DNA of 60,000 nt from Adiantum capillus-veneris (taxonomy: Eukaryota > Streptophyta > Polypodiopsida > Polypodiales > Pteridaceae): positions 42,661,779-42,721,778 of the forward strand of contig CM043970.1 in the NCBI GenBank assembly GCA_014529385.2. The letters run 5' to 3'. This document shows positions 21,842 to 32,231 of this stretch, piece after piece (the stretch's first letter is position 1; the number at the start of each line of letters is the position of its first letter). Made by a program: the position numbers and the translations under genes. The notes below the pieces were generated by a model that saw nothing but the letters and a program-made list of their open reading frames with translations, was not told the origin of the DNA and searched no databases.

Positions 21842-24709
21842 GGATCCTGTAACTCCAATTTCAGAAGTTAGCGTCTTTTTAGTATTGAAAGCCGAAATGA
21901 AGCTTTTAACTATCCAAATGACTTGAAAATTGAAACATGAGCTATTCAGGGCCTAAGGATGCAAGGTAGGTGAAAAAATATGCAAAATGGGCTCAAAATC
22001 ATGCTGGAGACATCATACGCGTATGATGTCTTTTGTGTCAAAATGACTTCATATTGGTTGTGCTTGTAGTTGATAGTGTATACATGATTATCATATGCTT
22101 GGATTTGAGTTTGGATCCCATTTGGTCAAGTTTTGGCCAATTTAGTCCAGTTCCGGCTCTTGGCAAAATTTTGAAAGGGAATTGGATTTTATGATCCAAA
22201 TTGGATAAAACTTGGTGGTTCACTTTCAAATGGCATGTAGATCACTTCTGTTTGGTGGTTGAAGCCCTGAGGTGCCAAAATCACATAGTGAGACATCATA
22301 CGCGTATGATGTCTTTTAGTGTATTTTTAGACCAAATTTCTCTATAAGCTTGGATTTGGCTTTAGATAGGCTTATTCAGTGGATTTATGAAGTTTGGATA
22401 GATTTTGGGCTAAAAATGGCTCTGGAGACATCATACGCGTATGATGTCTTTTTCATCAATTTTTCATGGGATTGGTTCTGTGGATTCCCCATGTACTAGT
22501 GAAGGAATGTTTCTACTCAAATCTTGGTTTGGACTTGAGTATGTTGGATTTGGGCCAAAAATAGGCTTTAGGTGAAGGATTTTCCCTCAATTGGGCTAAT
22601 GGGGTGATCCTCTTGACCAAATGGTTCCAATTCTCATATGTAGCATGTATTAGATATATATAATGGATGTATGATGACAAATGAGCAGTTTTCGCTCTGT
22701 AAGTGCAAATAGACATCATACGCGTGTTATGTCTTTTGTGTCAAAATGGTGCTTTTTGGTTCCAGATAGCTTGTAGATGTGTTTAACAACAATCCTACAA
22801 AGTTTCAATGAGTTTGGAGTTATTTTGGCAAAATTAGGACAAAAAATCAATTTTATGGCCTACTTTGCGTCTTTTTGGTTTTCCTTGGGTTTTCTAACTC
22901 CAATTCTCATGATACTTGGTTCATAGGATGTGATTAACATGTGGAATTAACTCCAATTCTTATGATACTTGGTTCATAGGATGTGATTAACATGTGGAAT
23001 GAGGCTATGCACTCAAATGTTGAAATGGATGTGAAATTCATGCTGTGAGACATCATACGCGTATGATGTCTTTTCTTGAAATGTTGGTCTTTTTGTGCAA
23101 AGAATGCTTTGTGCTAGTGCCCTAAGCCCTGCTAACTAGTTTTCAACTTAAAAAGTCATCAGTTTAGCTAAAAAGCCCCCTTATAGGCATTTCAGTCTCC
23201 AAAGTCGTCTTTTTGCCTTGGAGTTGAATTTCTTCAACTTTTCTTCTCGAGAGTTGCATTTGCAGCTCATTGGATATGTTGTGAAGCCATCTATTTGGTT
23301 GAACTTGACTTTGGCTCCCCGTTCTCCATCTTTCTCCCTTTGGTTGCCCGAAAGCGTCTTTTTCACCATCGATAAGTGAATCAGCTTTCTTTTGGGTTTT
23401 GCTTGCAAACATAAGTCATCGATAGTTACTTGAAGCTGCTTGTGAAGTTTCATTTCATTCGGTCGTCAATTTCAGCCGTTATGCCAAAATGATGCTTTGT
23501 GTGTCCGCAGCCAAATCGGTTGTTCCGACCTACTTTTTGTGATTCAAACTTGGAGATATTCTATGGTTGCATTGTCCTTGATGTGGTTGAACTTCCTGTG
23601 AAGTTTCGTGCTGTTTCGACAACTTTTTCTTGTTTGCCTCTTGCAGGCTCTATTGACCTAGGGTTTTTCCAGTCGTTCTTTCTCGAGCTTTGAGTGTTAG
23701 AAACCCATCTTTTATACTAGGGTAACCCACCTATAAATTCTTGCAAGGTTTGGTTAGGCGGTTGTGCCACTACCTAGCATTCTACCTCATTCCCCGTTTG
23801 ATCTTGTTTCTTGGTTTTGGTCAGTTTTCGCGACAAAAGTTAATGATAAGCATCAAAAGCTTATGGCAACGAGTCTACCTCTCATGTCTGGTGTCCTCTG
23901 AGCTCTCGTGGAAGTCGTAGAAGGTCGTAGAAGATCTGTGCTCCTGTGGCTCTCTGCTCTTCTCCAAGAAGGTAATAGTGTGAATGAGCTTGAAAGTGAT
24001 GTGAAAAATACTTAACTTCGGACTTCCCGGTTCACTTGCCACCAAATTTGTCATGTGCTCCTATCTCGTTGTGAGATGCGCTTTAGGATTTGAAATTTCC
24101 CAAATCGAACTCCGTTTGACCTGTTTTCTTAGAATTCCGTCCACTTGCCAAAATTCTGCCGTTTCGGACTTTCCGCAACTTTTTCAGAATTGTACCCAAT
24201 TTTTACCATGGGTTGCCCTTGTCATTAGGACCATCACCGTCTATTCTTTTCTTTTTTCCGATCTCATTTCACCTGCTTTTTTTTTTATTTTTCTTTTACT
24301 TTTATTAAGAAAATCATAAAAATAAAGGAAAATAGCAAATTAAAGCCAAAAATTTCCAAACATACATAATAAATAGCTGGTAACCCTGTGTATATGAATA
24401 TACACTTATTTGTGATTTCTGGACTTGGATTACCACTTTTTAGTTCCAAAAACACTCTTATTTAGTGATATTTACACGTCTAGAGACCCAAATTCATCAT
24501 TTGATCTCTTCTTGTTGCAAAACAAAGTATATAAGGACATAAATATTATCAATATCCGCAATCAAACATAAAAATTGCAAAATCATGTAAGACACTGCCC
24601 TTGTAATATAATTTTTTGTTTTTCTTTGTTTTTGTCGCTTGTAGCTGCTTTGTAGCTCCTGTATACCTGTATACCTCCCCCCCCTCCTAGTCTGAGTCCT
24701 CCCGGATGA
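21842..24709. other. 2.9 kb non-coding spacer between the two ORF blocks of the element
   Basis: No supported ORF on either strand. It contains five copies of a 24-bp palindrome (see 22008-23071), a 53-bp tandem duplication (units starting at 22895 and 22948), and, towards 24240-24300, a T-rich run. The palindromes sit in a repeating prose of TTGGATTTG/TTTTGGCC-like text with spacings of about 135-340 bp. Confidence 0.7.
22008..23071. repeat. Five spaced copies of a 24-bp palindrome, spacer cluster
   Basis: Each copy is AGACATCATACG followed by its own reverse complement CGTATGATGTCT. Positions: 22008-22031, 22291-22314, 22426-22449, 22711-22734 and 23048-23071. Four are perfect; the copy at 22711 differs in the right half (GTTAT for ATGAT). 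Flanks are also similar, for example a following TTTTGTGTCAAAAT after the first and fourth. They lie outside all coding frames. Confidence 0.95.
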
Positions 24710-26953
24710 CTATGAAGTGTCTGTGGGCGAAGCATTGTAGTTGTTTTGGTCATAAGTTTCCAATGCAATTGTAGAGCGATGATACAACAGTCTTTCCAAT
24801 AAAGCTGCTCTTTGTTTGATTGAAGGATTGGTGGTCGGGTTTTGGGTTGGTTTTGGCACTTCGGTAGTAGAATCAGTAGATGGATTCTTCTTTACCTTGT
24901 TGTTCTTTTTCACAATCCAAATCTGCTTCCTCTTCGCTTGTGCTTGCCACAAACTCTTTGCGACCCAAACCTGCTTTGTTCTTTGTGTTGATTTCCTCGC
25001 CTTGAAATACCTAGGAGTTTTCGTGGATTGTACTGAAGGGAGTTCCTGTTTACAAATCCTTGGGATCCAAATTTTCTTGCTATAGCTTTGTGCCGTCATG
25101 AACTTCTTTGGAATCGAGATCTGTTTCACTGTCCTTGATTGTCTGGAATCACTTTGTTGTCTGGTATTGAAGACTCTGTTTTCCACCTTTGTGTTCTCTG
25201 GCACAACCTTTTTTGGTCTCCATACCAACTTTGACTCCGTTTTTTCCCAAGGTTGAGCTGTTATATTATTGCTTGTCTTCCTTATCCAATGTTGAGAGTT
25301 CCTCGTCGAAGAGCAATCCAGTTGTATAGAAACTTTTGGTTGCCATTGCTTCTTCTTTTTCTTTGGTTGTTGTTTACCTTTGTTCTTGGATTCTTCCTTT
25401 GGAGTTGGCTCTGCTCCTTTGGTGAACTTAACTGATTGACTTTCACCTTCGTATTTGATAAGCACTGATTTAGAACTCCAGTCAATCATTGCATTGTATT
25501 GCTTCTGCCATGGTTGTCCTAGCAATAATGGATGTTGTGTAGCTTGGTCTTTAACCACGTAAAACATATGAGGATACACATACTGGTTAATCTGTATATG
25601 TAAAACTGTGCATCCGACAGTTTTGATTGAATTCTCAGAGTAACTCTTTAACTCTTGCTTGGTAGTTTGTAATTTAGTGTCATTTGTCAATTGTCTATAC
25701 AAACTGAGTGAAAGTAGGTTAGTTTGAGCTCCTGAATCCAATAGTGCTCTGGCTTTGATTTGGTTGGTTCCTACTTTGCATTCAATGATGGGTTCTTCTT
25801 TGTCATTATCCATTTCTGTTATACTGACTGCGTTTATTTGTATTGCTCCTTCATTGCGCTGTTTCTGACGTAGTAGTCTTCTTTTCTCCATTCTTTCCTT
25901 CGCCTCGGCTTGCGCTTCCTCCACAATCTTTTTCTTTTTCTGGACACGCAGCTTTTCTTGATGTATTTTGAGAAGCATGTCTTGGGTTAGCGGCAAAAGA
26001 TACTTTTTCACTCTGCATCCACTAATCCAATTGGGCATTTCTTCTCCGTCTAATGTAGCAAGCTTGACGGCTCCACTTGGTGATAGATCTTTAATCACCA
26101 GAGGTCCCATCCCTCGCTTTTTAAGCTTCTTATCATGTTGTTTCAGAGTGTAAACTAGGACATAGTCCCCAACCTTAAACTCTTTAGTCCGCACATGCTT
26201 ATCAAAAAATTCCTTTTGTCGCCTTTTTTGAGCGTAGATAGAAGCTACTGCTTTTAGGCGAAGCTCGTCTAGCTTTTCCAGGTCATCTATTCTATCAGTT
26301 TCTTTTTCGAGTGTAGTTCTCAGCATGAAGTACGGAACCACGTCGTACCCGTACTTGTCGCAAAATTTTGTTGTGGGACCATCTGGAATTGCACAAACAT
26401 CTAGGGTTGCTAGAATGTGTGTCCATTCTAATGGTTCAAGCGTGTCCTCTGGAAAGGGTTCTCCTATATAAGTTTCGTCTTCGATAGCCCTTTCTAAAAC
26501 ATATTCTTCTCGCCTCAGACTTCCACATTTCGAGGCTCCACACATCCATAACTCCTTGGGCTTACCTAACCAAGCTGGAAATTTGGATCCCGCCAAAGTA
26601 GCTGAATCAAACTCCTCTACCAGTGTTCGGTTCACATCTTTGTAGCTATGGTCTCTCAGGTTCACACGTGTAGTGGTTTCCATATTTCTCAGGTATATGT
26701 GATCGTAGCCCCAATCCTGGACCATTTTCAACTGTCTCATGAATGGTCTTCCCAGTATGATATCATAGTTATTCTCCTTGCCAAAATCGACAATAGCAAA
26801 AGTATGTTCGTATTCAATGCCGCAAGAAGTTACTACGACTTTCTCTAATAACCCCATAGGTTTCTCCATGTGTCCATCTGCTAATTGGAGCTTCAACCTA
26901 GTCTTCCTTATTGCTGGTTTCCCCCAATTTTTTCCAAATTTCTTTTGTAGCAA
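24710..26953 (-). CDS. Polyprotein part 2: protease end, integrase C-terminus, second retropepsin, basic tail
   Basis: 747 codons. Residues 1-90 finish the first retropepsin (ILGRPF at 66-71). Residues about 200-325 match the C-terminal module of gypsy integrases (DELRLKA, KEFFDKHVR, EFKVGDYVLVY, then a GPY/F-like RGMGPLVIKDL). Reverse transcriptase, RNase H and the integrase zinc and DDE domains that normally lie between are gone without loss of frame. Residues about 370-505 form a second, complete-looking retropepsin: LLDSGAQTNLLSL at 404 (catalytic D406-S-G) and PLLLGQPW near 475-482. The tail is basic with repeated K-x-(I/V)-W-(I/V) elements (KKIWIPRI, KQVWVAKS, KQIWIVKK). The frame overlaps the upstream ORF end by 56 bp in another frame. 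Confidence 0.8.
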   Translation of the reverse strand: MLQKKFGKNWGKPAIRKTRLKLQLADGHMEKPMGLLEKVVVTSCGIEYEHTFAIVDFGKENNYDIILGRPFMRQLKMVQDWGYDHIYLRNMETTTRVNLRDHSYKDVNRTLVEEFDSATLAGSKFPAWLGKPKELWMCGASKCGSLRREEYVLERAIEDETYIGEPFPEDTLEPLEWTHILATLDVCAIPDGPTTKFCDKYGYDVVPYFMLRTTLEKETDRIDDLEKLDELRLKAVASIYAQKRRQKEFFDKHVRTKEFKVGDYVLVYTLKQHDKKLKKRGMGPLVIKDLSPSGAVKLATLDGEEMPNWISGCRVKKYLLPLTQDMLLKIHQEKLRVQKKKKIVEEAQAEAKERMEKRRLLRQKQRNEGAIQINAVSITEMDNDKEEPIIECKVGTNQIKARALLDSGAQTNLLSLSLYRQLTNDTKLQTTKQELKSYSENSIKTVGCTVLHIQINQYVYPHMFYVVKDQATQHPLLLGQPWQKQYNAMIDWSSKSVLIKYEGESQSVKFTKGAEPTPKEESKNKGKQQPKKKKKQWQPKVSIQLDCSSTRNSQHWIRKTSNNITAQPWEKTESKLVWRPKKVVPENTKVENRVFNTRQQSDSRQSRTVKQISIPKKFMTAQSYSKKIWIPRICKQELPSVQSTKTPRYFKARKSTQRTKQVWVAKSLWQAQAKRKQIWIVKKNNKVKKNPSTDSTTEVPKPTQNPTTNPSIKQRAALLERLLYHRSTIALETYDQNNYNASPTDTS

Positions 26954-29144
26954 TGGCTACCCCAGCTCTGCTGTCTAGTATTGCCATCGTGTTCACTCCT
27001 TGGAATTCAACTGGTAAGGTTGTATTCTCCTCTTCACCTTCGCAATACTCTCCGACCTTGTTTAAGGGTACAGGCTTAGCGTTCTTTTGTGGTTTGCTCA
27101 GCTCTTGTATACCCTCTTGCAGTCTCGATGTTGGGTCTTTTATCCCAAATTTCTCCAAGCATTTTCCTACAGTGGTCCACATATGTGGTCTTAGCCTCAA
27201 AAGCTCAGCTAGAGTGATAATGCATGTCACTGGTGTTGACAAGATCTCTATCAATCCTTGCGAGTCCATGACTTTTTTTGATGAGATTCTTCGTGAGGGA
27301 AGTGCTCTAATCTCGGATTTTGCTTCATACTCTCCTAAGTATGAAGGTAAGGTATTCAGTGAATGAGGTTTGCTCTCCATTGTTCTAACAGAGCCCCCAT
27401 CTCCCCAGTAAGATTGCAGATCCAAGTCCACTTGAGATCCTGCCTCAAATTCCACTATGGGAGGATTCCTGATGTCCTTTTCCCAATTTGTCTGATTAGC
27501 TTGGCAACTTAGCTTGTTTGCAAAGTTTGCCTCTCTCACTTGTTTCCAAAATTCATTGTAATCCTCATCTCTTCCATAAATCCTCTGTATGACTGGATGA
27601 AAACTCTCTATCTCCTGATCGGTTGTGTTCAATACTATGCGGTCATCCTTGTGTGTATCTTTAGGCTTTTGTGCACTGGGAGTCTTTTCAGCTACCCGTG
27701 AAATGATAGTCTCTTGCTGAATTGGGTTTTCCGTTCCACAATTCACTGTTTCTCTTGGTGGTTCTAATAAAGCTTGTGCAGTCTCGATCATTCTCTGGCA
27801 CATTTCAAGTCTCTGATTTTCCAATTCCGCGTTTGGGTATGTCATCCACCTCTGTTCTTGTGGTTGGTTGTTCTTTGACCTAGCTTCGGAAGCTCTCATC
27901 AGTGCGTCCAATGGTTCGTGTACTTTGTTGACTAGCACTGATCCCCCTGAGCTTAAGCTCGTTGTTTCTTTGATACTCTTTTGTTTCATTCTTTCCAGAC
28001 TCATCTCTTGTTTCCCGTTTTGACTCTCAAGTTTTTCTAATCTATCTTTAGTTCGCTTTAGTTCCTCAGCTAGAATAGCGTCTTCACGTTCCTTTCTCAA
28101 CTTCATGCGTGCTTTTCTACCTTTCCATGTGTTTCTCTGACTCCACGGTCGTTGACTAACCACTTCAGTCGCTAACTTTCCATTCTCAGGTTCTCTAGTG
28201 GTTTTCTTAGCTTGAGCTCTAGTAACAACTTGCATTGGTATCAGAGTTTCATTTTCGGACCCACTGCTGGTAGGAATAGTTTCTAGCATATTCAATGTCG
28301 TCTTTTGCACTTTGTTTGGATTCTTTGAACAATCCTCAATGAAGTGAGTAACCCCACACTCAGTGCAATAAGCGTTAATTCTAATGATTTCCGTATGTGG
28401 ACAAACATTCATCAGATGGTCACCTCCACACTTGTAACAGGGTCCTAGTGCTGGTCTTGGTCCCACTTGATTCGTCCTTTGTGGATAGGATGGTCTTTGT
28501 CCTGTTAACCCTCCATGAGCTATGAACATCAATGTTCTTGCATCCAAATTGTATCTCTCTTCATCAGAAGCAATTGTAACTGTTGGTGTTCCAACATTCC
28601 CAATCATGCCCCATGGTTCTGGTTGTTTGGGTTCTTCTGGTGGGTAATACACAGTTGGAGACATGTGTGCACCAGATTCTTCATAATAGGCTTGAACAGG
28701 CACTAAGGCTTGTTCTTCCTGATTCTCTAAGGTTGGTGCATATCTAATGCCCACTGGTCTTGCTCCTGGTAAAGGTGGTTGTTGTCCCAATATCGGTTGC
28801 GGTCTTTCTATCCCCATAGGTCCTGGTACATTTCCCGTTGGGTATCGAGGTACTGGATGTACCTGAGGTGGTGCTAATTGAGCAGGAGGTGCATACTGAC
28901 GCTCCCTTACATACCCTTTCTTGTAATAGCACTCCTCTGTTGGATGGTTTGTCCATTTTTGTTCAATAGCACACCATTTCAATGGTTTTGGCAATGGTTT
29001 TTGGTATGGTGCCATCCTTTTTAGAGCATCTTCTATCATTTGCTCTACATTTGGCATGGTTGTTGTTTGAACATTCTTTTTAGTGGTAGTCTCGCTCGCT
29101 ACGAAGGAAGAGCTACTGGATGCAAAATCTGTATCCGCTAACAC
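26898..29144 (-). CDS. Polyprotein part 1b: nucleocapsid knuckles and start of first retropepsin
   Basis: 748 codons in the same frame as the capsid ORF at 29148-30830, separated only by a TGA. Zinc motifs: a CAIEQKWTNHPTEEC element at 57-71, and two knuckles CYKCGGDHLMNVC (235-247) and CTECGVTHFIEDC (259-271). The last two have C-x2-C-x3-H-x4-C spacing, one residue short of the usual C-x2-C-x4-H-x4-C. A Pro-rich stretch lies at 85-130 and a charged stretch at about 325-420. Near the C-terminus AILDSRAG stands where the protease active site D-(S/T)-G is expected, with Arg in place of Gly. The frame then ends and protease sequence resumes in another frame at about 26953. Confidence 0.75.
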   Translation of the reverse strand: MLADTDFASSSSSFVASETTTKKNVQTTTMPNVEQMIEDALKRMAPYQKPLPKPLKWCAIEQKWTNHPTEECYYKKGYVRERQYAPPAQLAPPQVHPVPRYPTGNVPGPMGIERPQPILGQQPPLPGARPVGIRYAPTLENQEEQALVPVQAYYEESGAHMSPTVYYPPEEPKQPEPWGMIGNVGTPTVTIASDEERYNLDARTLMFIAHGGLTGQRPSYPQRTNQVGPRPALGPCYKCGGDHLMNVCPHTEIIRINAYCTECGVTHFIEDCSKNPNKVQKTTLNMLETIPTSSGSENETLIPMQVVTRAQAKKTTREPENGKLATEVVSQRPWSQRNTWKGRKARMKLRKEREDAILAEELKRTKDRLEKLESQNGKQEMSLERMKQKSIKETTSLSSGGSVLVNKVHEPLDALMRASEARSKNNQPQEQRWMTYPNAELENQRLEMCQRMIETAQALLEPPRETVNCGTENPIQQETIISRVAEKTPSAQKPKDTHKDDRIVLNTTDQEIESFHPVIQRIYGRDEDYNEFWKQVREANFANKLSCQANQTNWEKDIRNPPIVEFEAGSQVDLDLQSYWGDGGSVRTMESKPHSLNTLPSYLGEYEAKSEIRALPSRRISSKKVMDSQGLIEILSTPVTCIITLAELLRLRPHMWTTVGKCLEKFGIKDPTSRLQEGIQELSKPQKNAKPVPLNKVGEYCEGEEENTTLPVEFQGVNTMAILDSRAGVAIATKEIWKKLGETSNKED

Positions 29145-29147
29145 CTC

Positions 29148-30830
29148 TCAATAAACCGTACAGTTATCCACTAAGTACAATGCTTCTCTCGTTACTTGCT
29201 CGAAACTTGTACAAGCTTTCAAGTGCAAGTCCTTCTTGAGAGTGTCGTTTCTCAATCCTTCAATAAAGAGAACAGATAGTCTGTCATCTTGTGGTCGTTC
29301 ACGTACTGGACATCTCTCAATGTATTGTTTGAAGCGAAGTGAAGCTTCCTTCACTTTTTCGTGTTCTCTCTGTTTAAAAGCATATATTTGTGAGACCGTA
29401 TTGTGCTTAATCCCTCGTTTTGAGAATTCCTCAGCAAACTCTCTTAGCAAATGGTCAATGTCATGGAATCCCCCTCTGTTCAGTGGTTGAAACCATGTCA
29501 ATGCCGTACCTTCTAGAGTAAGACCAAATCCCTCGTATTGTGTATGGAAATCTGTTATCTGCTCAGCTCTTAAGACTTGCTTAAAGAGTGACATATGTGC
29601 ATATGGATCTCCTGAACCACCATACTTCTTTGGCATACACTTGGCTACTTGAGATGGTCTCATACGTCTATGGTCTGCTACCAATCTCATTGCTCCTGTG
29701 TCCCAGCTAAAGCTTTCTCTAGCATCATGGACTTCATGGGTTATCCTTGTCGGTTCCCCTGCCCTGAGTCTACTACTAGGAGGTAAATGTGATGGTTCCG
29801 CTTCGAACCTTGGACCTGGAGTGGTATATGTGGGGATTGGAACTGCACTACCTCGATTCATATCCATTGACTCTCTGGAATGTAATGATCCCATTGGTCC
29901 GGGCTTCGAGTACTGAGGTTGACTGAAAGAGTCAGCAGCCTGAATTCTTTGTCCTCCTGTTGTCATTGGGTTTTGCACTCCATTTGTTGGTGCTGGTATT
30001 TGTGAGCTAGAAGTAACATAATACTGATGTAGTGGTCCCCCAAAGTATGTATATCCTTCTAATTCTTTCTTGCCCATTGTTGAGTATTGCCTCCCATACT
30101 TGTCGTAAGCGGCAATTTTCACTTCCAATCCCTCTGTGTAGGTAAAGACATAAAGTCTTTTTTGGTCTGTCAACTCTCCAATGTAGGGTTCTTCACATGT
30201 ATAATAGAGATCTTGCTCCCCATTATTATATTTGTATAGCCCCACATAGATGTTATCAGTGTTGATCCTTGTAGTTTCATTCTCTCTTCTTAACCTCGCA
30301 TCAGGGAAGTTCATTATTGGTGCTTTCTCCTCAAGTTCTTCATCTACTTTGGCTTTGGTGCCCATCAATCCCCACTTGTCCACAATGTTAGGGTTTAGGA
30401 CTACCAAATACATGGTACCCTCGTCATCTAGATATCTATCTCCGCTATAGCTCACAGGCACTAAGTCCTTGAACTCACTAGGTCTATCTTCTATCTTTAC
30501 ACAATAGCGGTCCATTCCATCTTTGTAGATCTTGGCACCTTGCTCATTGTCGTACTGGTATTTTATGAACAATAGCTTCATTGTGGCGGAAGGGTTTGAT
30601 GGTCCAGCTGCCATATTTTCTCTGTTGTTCAGGTTCAAGTGTTCCAAGTGTTCGGTGAAAATCTCGTAAGATCTCTCCGAAGAAGTATCAGAAACACTTC
30701 CTTCAAAGATCGGCTCTAATGGTTGCACCCAACTTTGGTTTACACTTCCCTCGGTTGATATGACACTTGCTTGTTCCCCTTGTTTTGGTTGGTTATTCTG
30801 GAGATTCCTGCCCGATCTCAAATTCATCAA
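29148..30830 (-). CDS. Polyprotein part 1a: gag capsid region
   Basis: 560 codons with an N-terminus MMNLRSGRNLQ, typical of gypsy gag (M-N-L-R-S-G). Residues about 85-290 are an unfamiliar N-terminal domain also traceable in the degenerate element at 1780-1962. Residues about 385-555 are the Retrotrans_gag-like capsid (WFQPLNRGGFHDIDHLLREF; FKQREHEKVKEASLRFKQYI; LFIEGLRNDTLKKDL). It ends in TGA at 29148-29150; the same frame reopens directly into the nucleocapsid ORF. The stop may be a CGA-to-TGA change or a recoding site. The product would form the particle of the element. Confidence 0.8.
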   Translation of the reverse strand: MMNLRSGRNLQNNQPKQGEQASVISTEGSVNQSWVQPLEPIFEGSVSDTSSERSYEIFTEHLEHLNLNNRENMAAGPSNPSATMKLLFIKYQYDNEQGAKIYKDGMDRYCVKIEDRPSEFKDLVPVSYSGDRYLDDEGTMYLVVLNPNIVDKWGLMGTKAKVDEELEEKAPIMNFPDARLRRENETTRINTDNIYVGLYKYNNGEQDLYYTCEEPYIGELTDQKRLYVFTYTEGLEVKIAAYDKYGRQYSTMGKKELEGYTYFGGPLHQYYVTSSSQIPAPTNGVQNPMTTGGQRIQAADSFSQPQYSKPGPMGSLHSRESMDMNRGSAVPIPTYTTPGPRFEAEPSHLPPSSRLRAGEPTRITHEVHDARESFSWDTGAMRLVADHRRMRPSQVAKCMPKKYGGSGDPYAHMSLFKQVLRAEQITDFHTQYEGFGLTLEGTALTWFQPLNRGGFHDIDHLLREFAEEFSKRGIKHNTVSQIYAFKQREHEKVKEASLRFKQYIERCPVRERPQDDRLSVLFIEGLRNDTLKKDLHLKACTSFEQVTREALYLVDNCTVY

Positions 30831-32231
30831 TTCCCCTAAAGGACTTTAACTCTTCCGTCTCGGCAATTTGTTTTCCCAAGTTTTTGTGGTCAGAATTGAT
30901 CCAAACTGATTGATACTTGGTCAATTGTTTAATCTTGTCAGTTGGACAACTTGTGTTTCATCAAGTGAGAATTTTGTTGCAGTTATGCTGAAAAAGACAT
31001 TATACGCGTATGATGTCTTTTTTTACAAATTTGGACTATTTTGGTTATGCTCACTCTCAGTAGCCCCCTTATGCTCTGTCCACTCACAAAATTCAGTTTG
31101 AACTCTGTTTGAGAAAGTTATGGCTAATTTAGGCTTTTCTTGGCAATTTTCCGCTTTTGACTTGTTTTGGGTCAATTGTGATCCAAATGGGATGAAACTT
31201 GAAATATAACCTCTAGACAGCTATTACAATGGATCTGTGTTGGCAAAGTATCAAAATATGTCCAAAATTAGGTCAAAGACATCATACGCGTATGATGGCT
31301 TTTTCATCAATTTGGGTCAAGACTTGATATTTATGCTTTCTACAGTGTTTGCAACAATCTTGTCAGGTCAGATATAAAAAATAAGCAGTGGATGTGCTAA
31401 AAGACATTATACGCGTATGATGTCTTTTGTCCCAGATTTTGACTATTCTTGGTTTTAAGCCTTCTCCAATGTTTATAATTGAGTTTCAAGTGTATTTTTC
31501 AGGTTTGAATGTAAAAACAAGATCTGAATTCAAAATTTCCTATTCTTTGCGTTTCTTGGACTCCGACTTGTCTTTTTGGGTTTCTTTGAGTGTTAATGCT
31601 CTTGTTTTAAGTTGAAATTAGGGTATAACCCCCCTTTTGAACACTCTGGTAAAGTCAAAATTTCTGTTTTGGTCTCTGTTTGGTCATTTAGACATCATAC
31701 GTGTATGATGTCTAAAGTTGCAGATTTCCAGTTTTTTGGCACAGAATCCTTCCTAAAGCTTTCTCAAGTGCTCAGCAACTCCCAGATACACAGAAAATTT
31801 CTCTGACTTTTGTTTATTGCAAGTTTCACTACTAACTCGACGGTTTAGTGATCTAACATGCAATCAACCATACCAAGCAAATACTCCAATGATTACTAGC
31901 TCTAGATCAGGATCAAATGAAGTCCTACCTAAGCTATTCCTAATCATAAAATGGGTTTGGTAATTGTGATTTTAAAGAGATCCACTGCCACTCACGGACT
32001 AGCAAATTCTTCTTCTATCAACAACTACTCAACACCAACAAAACAACAAACAAATCTAAGCTAAACTAAAAATACTGTCAACATGGAAGACCCAGGAATA
32101 CCCCACTTCCTAGTATCTCTCGAGATCTTCGGAGTCCACCACTCCTAGATCTTTTCTAACTAAAGTATACAAAGTAGTTTATACGACTCACCTCGTAGGA
32201 TTAGTCTAGGGTCACCTACTTAGGGCTCTCG
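30831..32231 (-). other. 5' leader of the 15.6 kb element
   Basis: About 1.4 kb between the primer site and the gag start without a supported ORF. It holds the second cluster of palindromes (30995-31713). The part nearest the primer site (31850-32230) is of different, more balanced composition. Confidence 0.75.
30995..31713. repeat. Four spaced copies of the 24-bp palindrome, leader cluster
   Basis: Copies at 30995-31018, 31277-31300, 31402-31425 and 31690-31713. Each differs from perfect symmetry by one base or so: ATTATACG for ATCATACG in the first and third, GGCT for GTCT in the second, and ACGTGT for ACGCGT in the fourth. Each lies in AGACAT..TTTT context like the spacer cluster. A half-like ACGCGTATGA-AGACAT string also occurs in both LTRs, at 17947 and 32597. 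Confidence 0.95.

Noticed and set aside
22038-23453. Small minus-strand ORFs in the spacer of the 15.6 kb element
   Set aside because: Short, overlapping palindromes and tandem duplications, with no domain; the spacer looks non-coding.
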